The notes: a model not told the origin generated them from the letters alone. Positions 7,790 through 17,787 are shown, counted from the stretch's first letter. The stretch: 64,000 bases of DNA from JBDREC01 sp043820105 [NCBI: Pseudomonadota bacterium] (GCA_043820105.1 JBDREC010000004.1:62001-126000); one strand, 5' to 3'. Numbers and translations: made by a program.

Positions 7790-10700
7790 TTAGAATAAAT
7801 TAATGCATATTGCTTTGTTATTAATTGGGGTTTTATTAGGAAGTTCTAGCTTATCAGCTACATCAATAACGTGTTCATGGTTTTCAACATTCGAAATAAT
7901 TTCTTTAAAAAAACGAAGATTTACAGGATCTCTTTCAGATTTTAATCTTTTTTTAATATAATACATTGTCATTGGATGTTCCATGCCTTCAAGCATTAGT
8001 GTTTGAACGGCAACATATCTGACTCTTGGCAGTTCATCATTTATAGCTTCTTGTAGGGCTTGAATAGAAATAAGGCTTATATTGTCTCCTTTTCCTAGTG
8101 CTTTGGCGGCGTTGATTCGTATAGTATCATCTAGTTCAAAACTTTTTAAAATATCAATTAATACTTCTTGTGATTCTGGGCCTGTGTGTTTTTGATTGCC
8201 AAGTGCCTTGCATGCCAATGATAAAATGGCAAATTCAAATACTGGAGCATTTTGGTTTTGAAATTTCTCTAAAAATTCAACTTTAAATCGTTTTATAAAT
8301 TTTATTAAAGTATCTTTAGCTTCTGTTGAACTATTGTGTTCAAAGGTAAATGCTCTGACAAGTTCTTGTATTAAAAATTTTGATGGTTCATCTTCATAGT
8401 GATTTAAAGCGCCGATTAAAGCCATCTGACTGCTTTCTGTACTTAAAAGTTCAGAAGCAAGAGCCTTTATAGTTGCCTCCCTTACTTGTTGAGAGCTGTG
8501 ATTAATTCCATATTCGATTAAAAAATCCGAAACTTCAATGCTTGCATTGTGTTTTTTTGAAAGGGCTGTTATGATTTTACAAAGAGTATCTATTGTATAA
8601 TTTGAATTATTTTTTAATAAATTTAATAAGGCATAAGCAGTTGAAGCAGAGGCGTTGCCATTTGCTCCTAAAGCTTTGGCAGCCTCGCTTTTTTCTTCAG
8701 AACTTATTGTGAAAATTTTACCCTCAATGTTTACGCTGGTTTTTTGACTTAGGATTTTTAATAATATTTCCGCTGTTTCTGCTGAAGTATTATCTCCAAG
8801 GCCCATGGCTTCAATGGCTGCGCAACGAACCTCTTTGTTTTGATGTGTAATGCCGTATCGAATAAGCATTTTAGCCGTATCTGCTGAGGTGTTTTTATGT
8901 TGAGAAAGAGTTTTAATTATTCTGATTTTAAGCTTTATATCTATATCTTTTTTCTTTAAGCCATTGGCTATTAATATTTTAGCTACAGAGACAGATGAAT
9001 TTGCTTCTGCACCAAGTGAATTTAAAGCTTCAAGTTTTTCTTCAACAAAAAACTCAGGAGTAATTCCTTCTTTTGCAAAATAAATTTCATTAAACACAAA
9101 ATTAACCAAAGCTATAGCAGTACCTGGGGAAGCATTTTTATTAAGGGAAAGAGCTTTTAAAGAAGCAATGCGAATTGCTTGATTTTCATCTTTTAAGCCA
9201 AATTCTATTAGCACATTTACAGTATCTGGACCACTATAAATATACCTTGATAGTGTTTCTGCAAGCACAATTCGAACTTTTGTGTATTGTGATTCTTGTT
9301 TGAAAATATTTTGAACTTCTTTTCTAACAAAATCTGAATAGAGCTGTTCAATTCGCAATGTCTTTGCTGCAAATATTCTCATATAGGGAGTTGAAAATTT
9401 TGCTACATTTAGAATTTCATCTGCCAGCAATTTTATTTCTTCCTGGCTAAAGGCTCCCAGGAAATCTTTGCTTTGAATTATTCTTGTCATAACAGCAGCC
9501 TTTTGTTTTATATTTCCATTTCTCATAGCATCATAGGCCTGGTTAAAATCAATATGCTGTCTTGTTCTAATTATATATCCGCTTTGATTTCTTAATTGTA
9601 CGCTTATCCTTTCAAGGGGATTTGTTTTTGATAAAACACTTTCCAATGAATCGCTAAAATAGGCAACAATTTCTTCAGGCGTATTTAATAGTGATGATTC
9701 TCTCAGGCTGATAATGTCATGCAATATTCCGAGAATTATTGAGCTGCTAATTTCCAAACAAATTGATTCGACTTCAGATGGTTCAAGTTCAATAAACATT
9801 TTTATTTCTTCACGCATGCCATCAGCTATGATTATTTGTAAATCCATGAAAAAGTCTTTTCTAGTGCTTAAATTTGTTAGCCATTTCAATAGAAATCCGA
9901 TTTCAACAGAGGAAAGCCTTTGATCGAAGTTACTCATATCTTCTGTTAGATCAACAAGATCAGTTTCTTCTAGTGAATCAGTTAAGGTTAAGATGCTTAG
10001 TGGGGCTTGATATCTATTACTTCTTAGCATTTCCCTTAAGACTTGATTTAATTCTTCATATGTATCTTTTTTATCTGATGTTAATTCTTCAATAATAATA
10101 TCTTCTAACAAACCATTTTTAGCAGCATCAAAAAAAATTAGAAATTGTTCAGAAACTGCTTCTGTGATTGACTGAACAGTTGCTTCCCTAAATTTTGAGC
10201 CTTCTTGATCTACATGTCTTTCTATTGCTCTGCCTGGATTTAAAGATGATTCCCTTTGTCTATTGTTATCTAATTCAATTATGTCAAAGGAAAGGCCGAT
10301 TATTTCAGCTGCCTCATATACTGCATCTAATAATTTTCCTTTTTCTTTTTCTGATCTTTCAAGAAGGTATGCTTTCCAGAATTCTGGAGCTCTTTGCAAG
10401 GTCTCAATCGCTTTTTCTTTGGCGAATATATTGTTGCTTGCTAGACCTACTAAAATTACATTTAATCTTGTTTCAATCCTATTGTTTGGACTCAGAGCTT
10501 CTATTGTCAATTGCCTTAAGAATCTATGTTCACTGTCGTCAATAAGGTTTAATAAAAGTCTAAATTTAGCCACACTTAAGTTTGAATAATCAGAATGTAT
10601 TGAAAAAATAATGTTTTCAATTATTCTATTTTTAGTTTCTGGGCTTAATTTTAAAGCAGGTGCATTTTTACCTTTTGAATTAAAAATAAAATCTAAAATC

Positions 10701-12361
10701 TCAATTGCTGTTTCTTTTAAATTGTTATCATTGCCTGAAAGAATATCGTCAGAAATAAGAATTAATCTCTGAATATTTGCATCACTTATGCTATCTATTA
10801 AACCACTATTATTTATTTCGAAAAACAGCACTAATGCATTGGAAGTTAATTTTTGCACATTTTGCTGACTTGGTTCATTGTCTGCTCTAACTTCTTCTGA
10901 TATTGTAGTATCTAGTATTGTATATAGCTCCTGTACTAATGGACTTAGTTCATTAATTCTTTTTTCATTTTGGCTTCTTACGTTTTGGTTTCTTGATTCA
11001 AGTCTTTGCGCTTCTGCTTCTTCTTGGTTTATTAATTGACTTTCAATACCAAGCTCAGAAAGAACTAGATCTCTTGTATCTTTTATTAGTTGCTTAATTT
11101 TAGGATTTATTTCTTTATAATAACGTTGTCTTAAGTGATAAGCTGTATCCTTTGTCATATTAGCTTTTTGGCCCAATGATTTGATAGCCGCTATTCGTAC
11201 TGATTCTTGAGGATCATTTAAGGCATATTCCCCTAAAATTTGGATCGCCTTTTCAGATGCATTTCCTGGTAGCCCAAGTTGTCTTGCTGCTTCCTTGCGG
11301 ACCTCTTTACTTCTATCTAAAGACTTTGGTTTTAATATTCTTTCAAAAGCTAAAACCGTTTTATTGCCTTGATGTTTTTCTGTTTCCAGGGATCTTATTG
11401 AAGCCATTCTAACAACAGCTGATTCATCTACAAGACCATATCTAATTAAAGCATATTGAGATCTTTCATGTGAATTATCAATGTGTCCTAAGGCTCGGGC
11501 TATAGCGGGTTTTACTTCATTGAGATATGGTTTTTTATGACATTGTCCAAAGGCGGTTGTTAATATCTTTCTTGCTTTTGAACCTGCTATGCCATCTATT
11601 TCCAAAACTTGAATAGCCTTGAATCGTCTATATTTTGTAGAGTCTTCAGATTGCAAAAGACTTTTTAATGATACATAAAGTCTTGATTTTAAGCCTGGCA
11701 GATCATTGAAAAACTTAAGATATCTTTTTTGAACGCAGGCCAAGGCCTTATCAACACTTATTATACCCTGACCATTTAAAGAATCAATTAACTCAGGAAT
11801 TGTTATTTTATAGGAATTGCCATCTGGTAAAATAAAGCGAATTTTAGTGTTGCGGTCTATTTGGGTATAGCTGAGCATAAAGCTTTCAGTTACATGTTTT
11901 TTATTTTCATCTACATTTAAGGATTTTATTATTTGATCTCTAACTTCACTTGAAAATTCCTGATTATCAATTTCTCTTTTTAAAATTTCCTGCAATAATA
12001 GAGATGATTTTTTTGATGCTAGTTCTTTTAATCCTAAAGCAGAGGCTGCCTGAAAAATAAGCTCTTCTTTTTCTGATTCCAGTAAAAAATATCCTATTGC
12101 TGTGATTAAGATATCTTTATAATGCGGATATTTTGAAAATCTGCTTCCAATTCTATTATTAAGAGCCGCTAGTTGAATTAGAACCGTGTCATCATCACCC
12201 TCTAAGTTGCTTAGTACTCTGCTTATGACAATATTATCAGATGATGAAATCTTTTCATCATTAATTTGACTGGCTTCAGAATTTGCCAAGCTAATCATAA
12301 AAATAAAAAAGAGTAGAATTGTAAAATAGCAGCCAAGTGCTTTCTTTAATTTTAATTTCAT
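7790..12361 (-). CDS. Giant exported HEAT-repeat protein
   Basis: 1523 residues from the ATG at 12361, where a signal peptide begins (MKLKLKKALG then a long hydrophobic core, cleavage near LANSEA). The upstream in-frame ATG at 12421 would lie before the likely -10 box, so it is not used. Nearly all of the mature protein is short antiparallel alpha-helix pairs of HEAT/PBS-lyase type, with recurring cores such as VRxAAIKSLG and LKALSLNKNAS, in two blocks (about 250-420 and 1020-1500) around a less regular helical middle. Such solenoids are protein-binding scaffolds. Many loops repeat an N-x-S-x-x-T-A pattern. It ends tail-to-tail with the PEGA gene. No enzymatic motif was found. Confidence 0.75.
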   Translation of the reverse strand: MKLKLKKALGCYFTILLFFIFMISLANSEASQINDEKISSSDNIVISRVLSNLEGDDDTVLIQLAALNNRIGSRFSKYPHYKDILITAIGYFLLESEKEELIFQAASALGLKELASKKSSLLLQEILKREIDNQEFSSEVRDQIIKSLNVDENKKHVTESFMLSYTQIDRNTKIRFILPDGNSYKITIPELIDSLNGQGIISVDKALACVQKRYLKFFNDLPGLKSRLYVSLKSLLQSEDSTKYRRFKAIQVLEIDGIAGSKARKILTTAFGQCHKKPYLNEVKPAIARALGHIDNSHERSQYALIRYGLVDESAVVRMASIRSLETEKHQGNKTVLAFERILKPKSLDRSKEVRKEAARQLGLPGNASEKAIQILGEYALNDPQESVRIAAIKSLGQKANMTKDTAYHLRQRYYKEINPKIKQLIKDTRDLVLSELGIESQLINQEEAEAQRLESRNQNVRSQNEKRINELSPLVQELYTILDTTISEEVRADNEPSQQNVQKLTSNALVLFFEINNSGLIDSISDANIQRLILISDDILSGNDNNLKETAIEILDFIFNSKGKNAPALKLSPETKNRIIENIIFSIHSDYSNLSVAKFRLLLNLIDDSEHRFLRQLTIEALSPNNRIETRLNVILVGLASNNIFAKEKAIETLQRAPEFWKAYLLERSEKEKGKLLDAVYEAAEIIGLSFDIIELDNNRQRESSLNPGRAIERHVDQEGSKFREATVQSITEAVSEQFLIFFDAAKNGLLEDIIIEELTSDKKDTYEELNQVLREMLRSNRYQAPLSILTLTDSLEETDLVDLTEDMSNFDQRLSSVEIGFLLKWLTNLSTRKDFFMDLQIIIADGMREEIKMFIELEPSEVESICLEISSSIILGILHDIISLRESSLLNTPEEIVAYFSDSLESVLSKTNPLERISVQLRNQSGYIIRTRQHIDFNQAYDAMRNGNIKQKAAVMTRIIQSKDFLGAFSQEEIKLLADEILNVAKFSTPYMRIFAAKTLRIEQLYSDFVRKEVQNIFKQESQYTKVRIVLAETLSRYIYSGPDTVNVLIEFGLKDENQAIRIASLKALSLNKNASPGTAIALVNFVFNEIYFAKEGITPEFFVEEKLEALNSLGAEANSSVSVAKILIANGLKKKDIDIKLKIRIIKTLSQHKNTSADTAKMLIRYGITHQNKEVRCAAIEAMGLGDNTSAETAEILLKILSQKTSVNIEGKIFTISSEEKSEAAKALGANGNASASTAYALLNLLKNNSNYTIDTLCKIITALSKKHNASIEVSDFLIEYGINHSSQQVREATIKALASELLSTESSQMALIGALNHYEDEPSKFLIQELVRAFTFEHNSSTEAKDTLIKFIKRFKVEFLEKFQNQNAPVFEFAILSLACKALGNQKHTGPESQEVLIDILKSFELDDTIRINAAKALGKGDNISLISIQALQEAINDELPRVRYVAVQTLMLEGMEHPMTMYYIKKRLKSERDPVNLRFFKEIISNVENHEHVIDVADKLELPNKTPINNKAICINLF

Positions 12362-12405
12362 AATATGTACACGCCCGTCCTGTTTTTTGAGATTTGCTGA
12401 AAAAG

Positions 12406-12434
12406 CATATATATTATGCATTGCATTGTGTCAA
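12406..12434 (-). promoter_or_regulatory. Sigma-70-type promoter for the HEAT-repeat gene
   Basis: On the minus strand TTGACA (12434-12429), a 17-base spacer, then TATATG (12411-12406). Transcription would start near 12400, inside the region before the ATG at 12361. Confidence 0.5.
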
Positions 12435-12510
12435 GGGAATATGTAATTGACATGAAAGGAAAATAAAATTAGTTGTTAATAAAGTTACCACTTAATCCTG
12501 GAGGTTATTA

Positions 12511-13689
12511 ATGTTAGTTAGAGAAAAAGTTAAACAAGCAAAAGAACTATTAAAGGAATTTAATATTGATTGCTGGATTACCTTTGTGAGAGAAAGCAAG
12601 GTTTGCGGTGATCCTATGTGCGATTATGTGGTTGGTAAGGATATGACATGGCACTCAGCTTTCGTTATAACAAAAGCAGGAAAAACTTACGCTATTGTTG
12701 GAAAGTATGAGGCTAAGATTGTTGAGGAAACTCAAGCTTATGATAATGTTATTGGTTATGTTGAGGGTATTAAGAAAGATATTCAAGATTTGATTAAGGA
12801 AATAAATCCCGGAACAATTGCATTAAACTACTCAGAAGGCTCTTATATTTGCGATGGTATTACCCACGGCATGTTTTTAACAATGAAAAGCTATTTATCA
12901 GAAATTGGTTTTGAAGATCGTATAGTTTCTGCTGATAAGATAATCTCTGCTCTGCGAGGAAGAAAATCTGATTTTGAAATTGATAATATTAAAAAAGCTG
13001 TTGACCACACAGTTGAAATTTATGACGAACTTGCTTCTTATATGAAGAGCGGAATGACTGAAAATGATGTGCGCAACTTTATATTAGAAAAAATAAGCGC
13101 CAAAAATTTACCAACTGCCTGGGATCAGGAAAGCTGCCCCGCTGTTTATTCAGGCCCAGATACAGCGGAGGCTCATTACAAGGCCACAGACAGAATCATT
13201 GAGCCTGGGCATGTTGTTAATATGGACTTTGGTGTTAAATACAATGACTATTGCTCTGATATTCAAAGAACTTATTATATTAGAAAAGAAGGCGAAGACA
13301 AAGCGCCAGAAGATGTACAAAAAGCCTTTGACCTTATCAGAAAAGTTGTTGATGATGCAAAAAACGCCATGAAGCCAGGTGTTAAGGGAATTGAAATAGA
13401 CACACTTGTTAGGACTAAAATCGTTGAAGCTGGATATCCTGAATATCCTCATGGCCTTGGTCATCAAGTTGGAAGGTTTTCCCATGATGGAAATGCCTTG
13501 CTAGGTCCAGCCTGGGAAAAATATGCGCAGCAACCATTTTTGCCTTTAGAAGCTGGAATGGTTTTTACCATTGAACCAAGAGTAACAGTTGAGGGAAAAG
13601 GTGTTGTCACAATAGAAGAAATGGTGGTTGTCACAGAAGATGGATGTGAGTGGTTATCAAAACCACAGATAGAATTGTATCTTGTTTAA
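12511..13689 (+). CDS. Xaa-Pro aminopeptidase-like M24 metallopeptidase
   Basis: 392 residues: a creatinase-type N-terminal domain (about 1-150) followed by a pita-bread M24 catalytic domain. The metal ligands are all visible: D239 in NMDFGV, D250 in CSDIQRT, H318 in HGLGHQVG, E355 in FTIEPR and E369 or E370 in VTIEEM. These enzymes remove N-terminal residues before proline (aminopeptidase P or prolidase type) with two Mn2+ or similar ions. A perfect GGAGG ribosome site precedes the ATG. There is no signal peptide, so it acts in the cytoplasm. The exact specificity (aminopeptidase P or dipeptidase) cannot be read from sequence. A TTTTGAA heptad array begins right after the stop. Confidence 0.88.
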   Translation: MLVREKVKQAKELLKEFNIDCWITFVRESKVCGDPMCDYVVGKDMTWHSAFVITKAGKTYAIVGKYEAKIVEETQAYDNVIGYVEGIKKDIQDLIKEINPGTIALNYSEGSYICDGITHGMFLTMKSYLSEIGFEDRIVSADKIISALRGRKSDFEIDNIKKAVDHTVEIYDELASYMKSGMTENDVRNFILEKISAKNLPTAWDQESCPAVYSGPDTAEAHYKATDRIIEPGHVVNMDFGVKYNDYCSDIQRTYYIRKEGEDKAPEDVQKAFDLIRKVVDDAKNAMKPGVKGIEIDTLVRTKIVEAGYPEYPHGLGHQVGRFSHDGNALLGPAWEKYAQQPFLPLEAGMVFTIEPRVTVEGKGVVTIEEMVVVTEDGCEWLSKPQIELYLV

Positions 13690-13717
13690 TTTTGAATTTT
13701 AGATTTTGAATTTTGAA
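13690..13717. repeat. Heptanucleotide repeat (TTTTGAA)4
   Basis: TTTTGAA, TTTTAGA, TTTTGAA, TTTTGAA, starting one base after the stop of the M24 peptidase. The same unit recurs at 44700-44727 and 45420-45447, and in reverse at 35597-35610. Confidence 0.85.
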
Positions 13718-13766
13718 TTAAATATTAATTGACTATTAAATTACAGTTATTTTTATTTTCTACCAA

Positions 13767-16700
13767 CTAAAAAAATGTCGATGTTTCATCAGAAGGAATA
13801 CTTGCCGCTCTATCAGCATAATAAGCATCTCCTATTGCTTTTGCAATATCATCAAACTTGGATGAATTCGTAGTTGTTTCTCTTAAAAAGGCTTCAACTG
13901 ACTTATCAGATGTATGAGGATTATTGGCTTTCCACATTATATAATGTCTGTTATATTCTAAGGCAGCAAGCAGACCATCACCTTCAAGCCAATCCATTGC
14001 AAATTGTCTGCCTCTTGATCTTTCAGCAGCTTTTGATAATAAAAGTTGTTCAAATCCGTGAGTTAAGATTACTCCTCTAATGCTATTTTGCATTGGATTC
14101 ACCATGCCTTCTCCTGTTAATAAGGACCAAATTGATAGACCATCGGACTTTGGTAGAATTTCCATATACTTTTGAATATCAAATTGACCTTGATGATCAC
14201 CAAGCAACAGAGATTTTTCAACATCATTAAATGTTCTTTCAAAGGTTGTTCTTAAGGAAGCATAATCGAGATCTTCAGGGGTAACATTACCTTTTCCTGC
14301 TTCAATTTGTTCATATAGTACCCTATAGGTTTCAATATATTCTTCATAACCATCAAGTGTTTTTGATCGAATTCCAAAGAAACCGTATGAAGCTTTAATT
14401 ACAAAGCTAGATACTGCCCAATGCTTTTGAACCGCTTGCCATGCAACTTGTGCTTCGGCGTCTGTTATTATTCCTAGTTCTCTTAATTCAAAAATAAAGT
14501 TTCTAGTATTAAGAGCATCATGATGAACAAAGACTGCGATTAATTTTCTGCTATTTTCAGTGGCAATAATTGGGACTGTGGCTGGATCAATACCTTGCCT
14601 GGCAATTGCTTCATCAATTGACTCAAATTTCCTAACTTCAATATCTTGCCCTGATTTATTAAATACAGGAGATTGAAATATTGTATAACCTTTTGTTGTT
14701 CTAATTTCCAGATCAGGTTTTGCTAAGTCATGAGCAATCGCAGCTACAAATGCTGATTTTTTTTGAGAAACATTAGCTTTGCCATTAGTAAAATGATTTA
14801 AGAGATAAAGTGTTGCTTCAACTACAATTGGAACATGACTTACATCATAACCTTTAATTCCAATTCCTTCTATATTGCTAAAGTATAGGGTAGTTAGTAA
14901 ATCCGTAAGCTTTTGATCACTTAATTTTCCACCTGTTTCACCAACTATTGCAGCATTTTTTGCTGTATGAGCTATATCAATTAAACTGTTAAGGGCGTTT
15001 TCAAAACCTTCAGGCATTTCTCGGCCTTTTGAGCGCATTGCCATTTCTATTCCATCTCTTATATGAGTTCTATCCATTCTTAATGATGCTGTTACAGCTG
15101 TAACAACAATATCAATGCATGATCTTATTTCTGCATAATGAGGATGGCTTCTTGCAAAGGCTGTAATTGGAGTTCTACCGGATCTTGCAGTGACTTCTAT
15201 TTGACCATCGCCAGTAGGAGGAGTTTTTCCAGGATTATTTCCATTTCCTGAAGCCATTTCCACAGGTCTTGCATCTTGTCTAGGGCCATTGTCTGATGAA
15301 GAAAAGCCTGAAGCTTGAGCTGTTGCAAATGCTAGTTGACCACCTTGGGCAAGGTCAGCAAGTTCTGCAAAATATGCTCTAATTGCAAATATTTCAGCAA
15401 GGCCTCTTTGACAAGCTTCTGGAGAAATCTTTCCTGTTCTTAAGCCATATCCTAATAAGTTAACTGCTGATTCTAATCTGTTATTTAAGATAGTTACTTC
15501 AAGTTTTGTTTGTGCTAATGGGCCGGCAGCTGCATAAGCTAATTTTAATTGAGTGAGAATAATAGCTGCTTGAAAGATTTCTTGTCTAAAGGTAAGGTCT
15601 GCTTTTGGAGCAAGGTTTAAAAGCTCCATAAATTTTCCTAACAAAACAAATCCACTGAGTTCGACAGCTGTTTGTCCTGTTTTATTTGCTATTCCATAGA
15701 TAAGTTTAGCACTCGGTGCTTGCTCAAGAGCCAACGCCATTATTGGAGCTGTAAAATAAGTCCAAATATGCATAATTGCTTCTAAGCCACCTAAAAATAA
15801 GGTTGCTTGAATAAGGGCTTTAGTAGTCAATGCATTTTCTCCACCAATAAACATGTTGTGTAGAGCGCCATTTACAAACCAAAACACTCCAACCTTCGTT
15901 GTAAATGCTAAAGTTGAAGCTGCAAAACTTATTTCAGATGTAGTTATTCCGAGACTTGCTACAGTAGCTGATTTTGTTAGAGCAGAAATCGTATAAGCCC
16001 CGACTCGAGCTCCAGCTGGTCCTCCGGCTAGCATTCCAAGGGTCATGGGAATTGCAGCCTTGGTGCCTTCTCTAATTAAAACAGAAAGTTCAGCATCTGA
16101 AAAGCCTGTTAATGATCTTTCTCCTGCTACTTTTGCTTTTAATAGTTTTGCATTATGTTTTATGTTTGAGTGATTTGAAGCAATTAAAAAATCCAGAATA
16201 TTATTTATTGTAAAAGCTGGATAATCTCCAAGCCTTAATCTTTCGCTCCTTAAATCTTTAGCATAATTATAAAGAGCAGAAAGCCTTTCATTATCATCTG
16301 TAATAGCAGAAATATTTATAAGCTTATCAACATCAGCGTCCAGGGCATTTAGAAATGATTTGAAATCACTTCCACTTAAAGCATTGAAACCATCTCCCAG
16401 GTTCCAGCCTTTACTAATAATAAAATGATTTGTTATTATATACCATGGAACTTCTTTTATTTCTTTTAGTCCCAATGAATTGTCTATTGAAGTGTAACTT
16501 TCAAAATTTTGAAAAGCCTCGGCAATATCTTTTGCTCTTCCTTCTTTTAAAGCAAGTATCATTTCCTGAATACCTGTTGTAACACTTTCTTCGAGTTTAA
16601 TAATTAATTCATCAAAATATGAAACCAGGCCCTCTGGAATTATTATTGTGTCAGTATTATGATGTTTTATAAATTGAATTTTTTCGAGGGCTCTGATTTG

Positions 16701-17201
16701 CATTAAACTTAAGCTGTGAACAGCTGGCATAATTTTCTCATTAAATATTCTTTCTTTTTCTGCCATTTCAGCAAATGCCGCGAGTTGGCTTGCCTGAGAA
16801 GCAAGCTCAGAATTTCCAGTAAAATGCAAAAAGGCGTCTTTTGCTTGTGAAAATTCACCTTTAAACAATAAGTGTCTAGCCCAAGCAAATTTTGATCCTT
16901 CAAAATCACCAATTGCACTATATAAAGGAGAAATATATTTTAATAATCTAGCGGCCTCACCAACAACCCCCATTAGTGTCATTTGTTGAGCATGTTCTTC
17001 TGCTAAAAGTAAAAGGGTATGTTTATCTAGGACATTGCCGAGCTGACCCTCTAATCCTGTAAGGTCTTCAGTTAAAGCCTTATCAATATAGCTTATTAAA
17101 AGTTCAGTTGTTTCTAGCTGCAAATTTTCAAAAGAATAACTTGATGAAATCAATGTTAAAAATATACATAAAGTTAGGAAAAATAATTTTTTGTTTTGCA
17201 T
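13767..17201 (-). CDS. Large exported protein with hydrophobic middle and HD-type motif
   Basis: 1144 residues. The signal peptide has the core LFFLTLCIFLTLISSS with cleavage near residue 23. The N-terminal third is helical and TPR-like. Residues about 360-500 are Gly/Ala-rich and hydrophobic enough to be several membrane helices. A low-complexity, polar Gly/Asn/Pro linker lies near 640-670. The C-terminal third holds an HD-phosphohydrolase-like pattern: AIAHDLAKP near residue 822 and VFVHHDAL near 890. If functional, a metal-dependent phosphohydrolase would sit outside the cytoplasm, which is unusual; HD folds can also be non-catalytic. ACAGGAG precedes the ATG, and a sigma-54 promoter lies at 17251-17266. 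Function unknown. Confidence 0.7.
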   Translation of the reverse strand: MQNKKLFFLTLCIFLTLISSSYSFENLQLETTELLISYIDKALTEDLTGLEGQLGNVLDKHTLLLLAEEHAQQMTLMGVVGEAARLLKYISPLYSAIGDFEGSKFAWARHLLFKGEFSQAKDAFLHFTGNSELASQASQLAAFAEMAEKERIFNEKIMPAVHSLSLMQIRALEKIQFIKHHNTDTIIIPEGLVSYFDELIIKLEESVTTGIQEMILALKEGRAKDIAEAFQNFESYTSIDNSLGLKEIKEVPWYIITNHFIISKGWNLGDGFNALSGSDFKSFLNALDADVDKLINISAITDDNERLSALYNYAKDLRSERLRLGDYPAFTINNILDFLIASNHSNIKHNAKLLKAKVAGERSLTGFSDAELSVLIREGTKAAIPMTLGMLAGGPAGARVGAYTISALTKSATVASLGITTSEISFAASTLAFTTKVGVFWFVNGALHNMFIGGENALTTKALIQATLFLGGLEAIMHIWTYFTAPIMALALEQAPSAKLIYGIANKTGQTAVELSGFVLLGKFMELLNLAPKADLTFRQEIFQAAIILTQLKLAYAAAGPLAQTKLEVTILNNRLESAVNLLGYGLRTGKISPEACQRGLAEIFAIRAYFAELADLAQGGQLAFATAQASGFSSSDNGPRQDARPVEMASGNGNNPGKTPPTGDGQIEVTARSGRTPITAFARSHPHYAEIRSCIDIVVTAVTASLRMDRTHIRDGIEMAMRSKGREMPEGFENALNSLIDIAHTAKNAAIVGETGGKLSDQKLTDLLTTLYFSNIEGIGIKGYDVSHVPIVVEATLYLLNHFTNGKANVSQKKSAFVAAIAHDLAKPDLEIRTTKGYTIFQSPVFNKSGQDIEVRKFESIDEAIARQGIDPATVPIIATENSRKLIAVFVHHDALNTRNFIFELRELGIITDAEAQVAWQAVQKHWAVSSFVIKASYGFFGIRSKTLDGYEEYIETYRVLYEQIEAGKGNVTPEDLDYASLRTTFERTFNDVEKSLLLGDHQGQFDIQKYMEILPKSDGLSIWSLLTGEGMVNPMQNSIRGVILTHGFEQLLLSKAAERSRGRQFAMDWLEGDGLLAALEYNRHYIMWKANNPHTSDKSVEAFLRETTTNSSKFDDIAKAIGDAYYADRAASIPSDETSTFF

Positions 17202-17250
17202 AATGCTATCTCCTGTATGGATTTGTACACCGTATTATCTGTATTAATAG

Positions 17251-17266
17251 AGCAAATCTTATACCA
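17251..17266 (-). promoter_or_regulatory. Sigma-54 promoter of the HD-motif exported protein
   Basis: Minus strand TGGTATAAGATTTGCT, with GG-N10-GC spacing and a good TTGCT -12 box. The transcription start is expected near 17240, about 40 nt before the ATG. Confidence 0.65.
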
Positions 17267-17367
17267 TTGGGTTAGATTGTGTAAAAAATAATGATATTAG
17301 CAGCTTAGTGTTTATAATAAGATAATTTTATGTTAAACGTAAGAAATTATAACTATCTGATTTGTTT

Positions 17368-17384
17368 TTGGGACATTTTTGTCT
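17368..17384 (-). promoter_or_regulatory. Candidate activator site GACA-N4-TGTCCCAA
   Basis: Read towards the gene, GACA-AAAA-TGTCCCAA, about 100-115 bp upstream of the sigma-54 promoter at 17251-17266. GACA and TGTC are inverted copies. It closely resembles GACA-AAAC-TGTCTCAA at 40335-40350, which has the same orientation and a similar distance from its own promoter. Confidence 0.4.
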
Positions 17385-17426
17385 TTCATTATGTATTGTC
17401 AACTGGTTATCTTGAATAATTGAGCA

Positions 17427-17517
17427 CCAGAGCTCCAGATCGCCAGCCACCAGTTGAGTGGAGAACAAGAGTGCAAGGGAACAAGGGAACAGGAGCGCAA
17501 GGGAACAAGAAAACAGC
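17427..17517. repeat. 7-8 bp tandem repeats: CCAG series, then octamers GGAACAAG
   Basis: CCAG recurs at 17427, 17435, 17443 and 17450 (steps 8, 8, 7). From 17462 to 17517 seven octamers follow: AGAACAAG, AGTGCAAG, GGAACAAG, GGAACAGG, AGCGCAAG, GGAACAAG, AAAACAGC. The same octamer family appears in reverse inside aroA at 44659-44690. The rest of the 17202-17664 gap holds only promoters and AT-rich sequence. Confidence 0.75.
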
Positions 17518-17591
17518 ACTTCTATTTAATCTATGAGCTTTAACTTGATCCTGAATTTAAATTCTTACCTTTTTTCTTTTGTCGCTTTCTT

Positions 17592-17620
17592 TTGACATTA
17601 TTATTAAATATATATAAATA
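17592..17620 (+). promoter_or_regulatory. Sigma-70-type promoter for the bTHX gene
   Basis: TTGACA at 17592-17597, followed after 15-17 bases by an AT box in 17611-17620 (TATATAAATA). It fits the ribosomal gene at 17665. Confidence 0.5.
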
Positions 17621-17664
17621 CCTTAAACTTATTATTAATTATAAATATTATTTTGGAGACTTAA

Positions 17665-17787
17665 ATGGGCAGAGGCGATCAAAAGACTAAAAAGGGTAAA
17701 ATATTCAGAGGAACTCATGGTAAAACAAGACCTGGCAAGATAAAGAAAGTTACAAAAAAAGAAGAAAAAGACGGAAAAGAAGAATAA
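17665..17787 (+). CDS. 30S ribosomal protein bTHX
   Basis: A 40-residue, very basic protein beginning MGRGDQKTKKGKIFRGTHGK, the typical opening of bTHX (MGKGDxKTxKGKxxxGxxGxxR). bTHX is a small peptide that sits in a cavity at the top of the 30S head and stabilises the packing of 16S rRNA helices. GGAG lies at 17655-17658, 6 bases before the ATG. The tail is unusually long and ends in acidic residues (KKEEKDGKEE). It is monocistronic, with its own sigma-70-like promoter. Confidence 0.85.
   Translation: MGRGDQKTKKGKIFRGTHGKTRPGKIKKVTKKEEKDGKEE

Noticed and set aside
10195-10589. Plus-strand open frames inside the HEAT-repeat gene
   Set aside because: Antisense shadows of an AT-rich helical protein: no ribosome sites, no domains, and the minus-strand gene is continuous.
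17328-17519. Minus-strand open frame with repeated LFSCSLALLFPCSLALL
   Set aside because: It is only the translation of the 8-bp GGAACAAG array, with no start signal.
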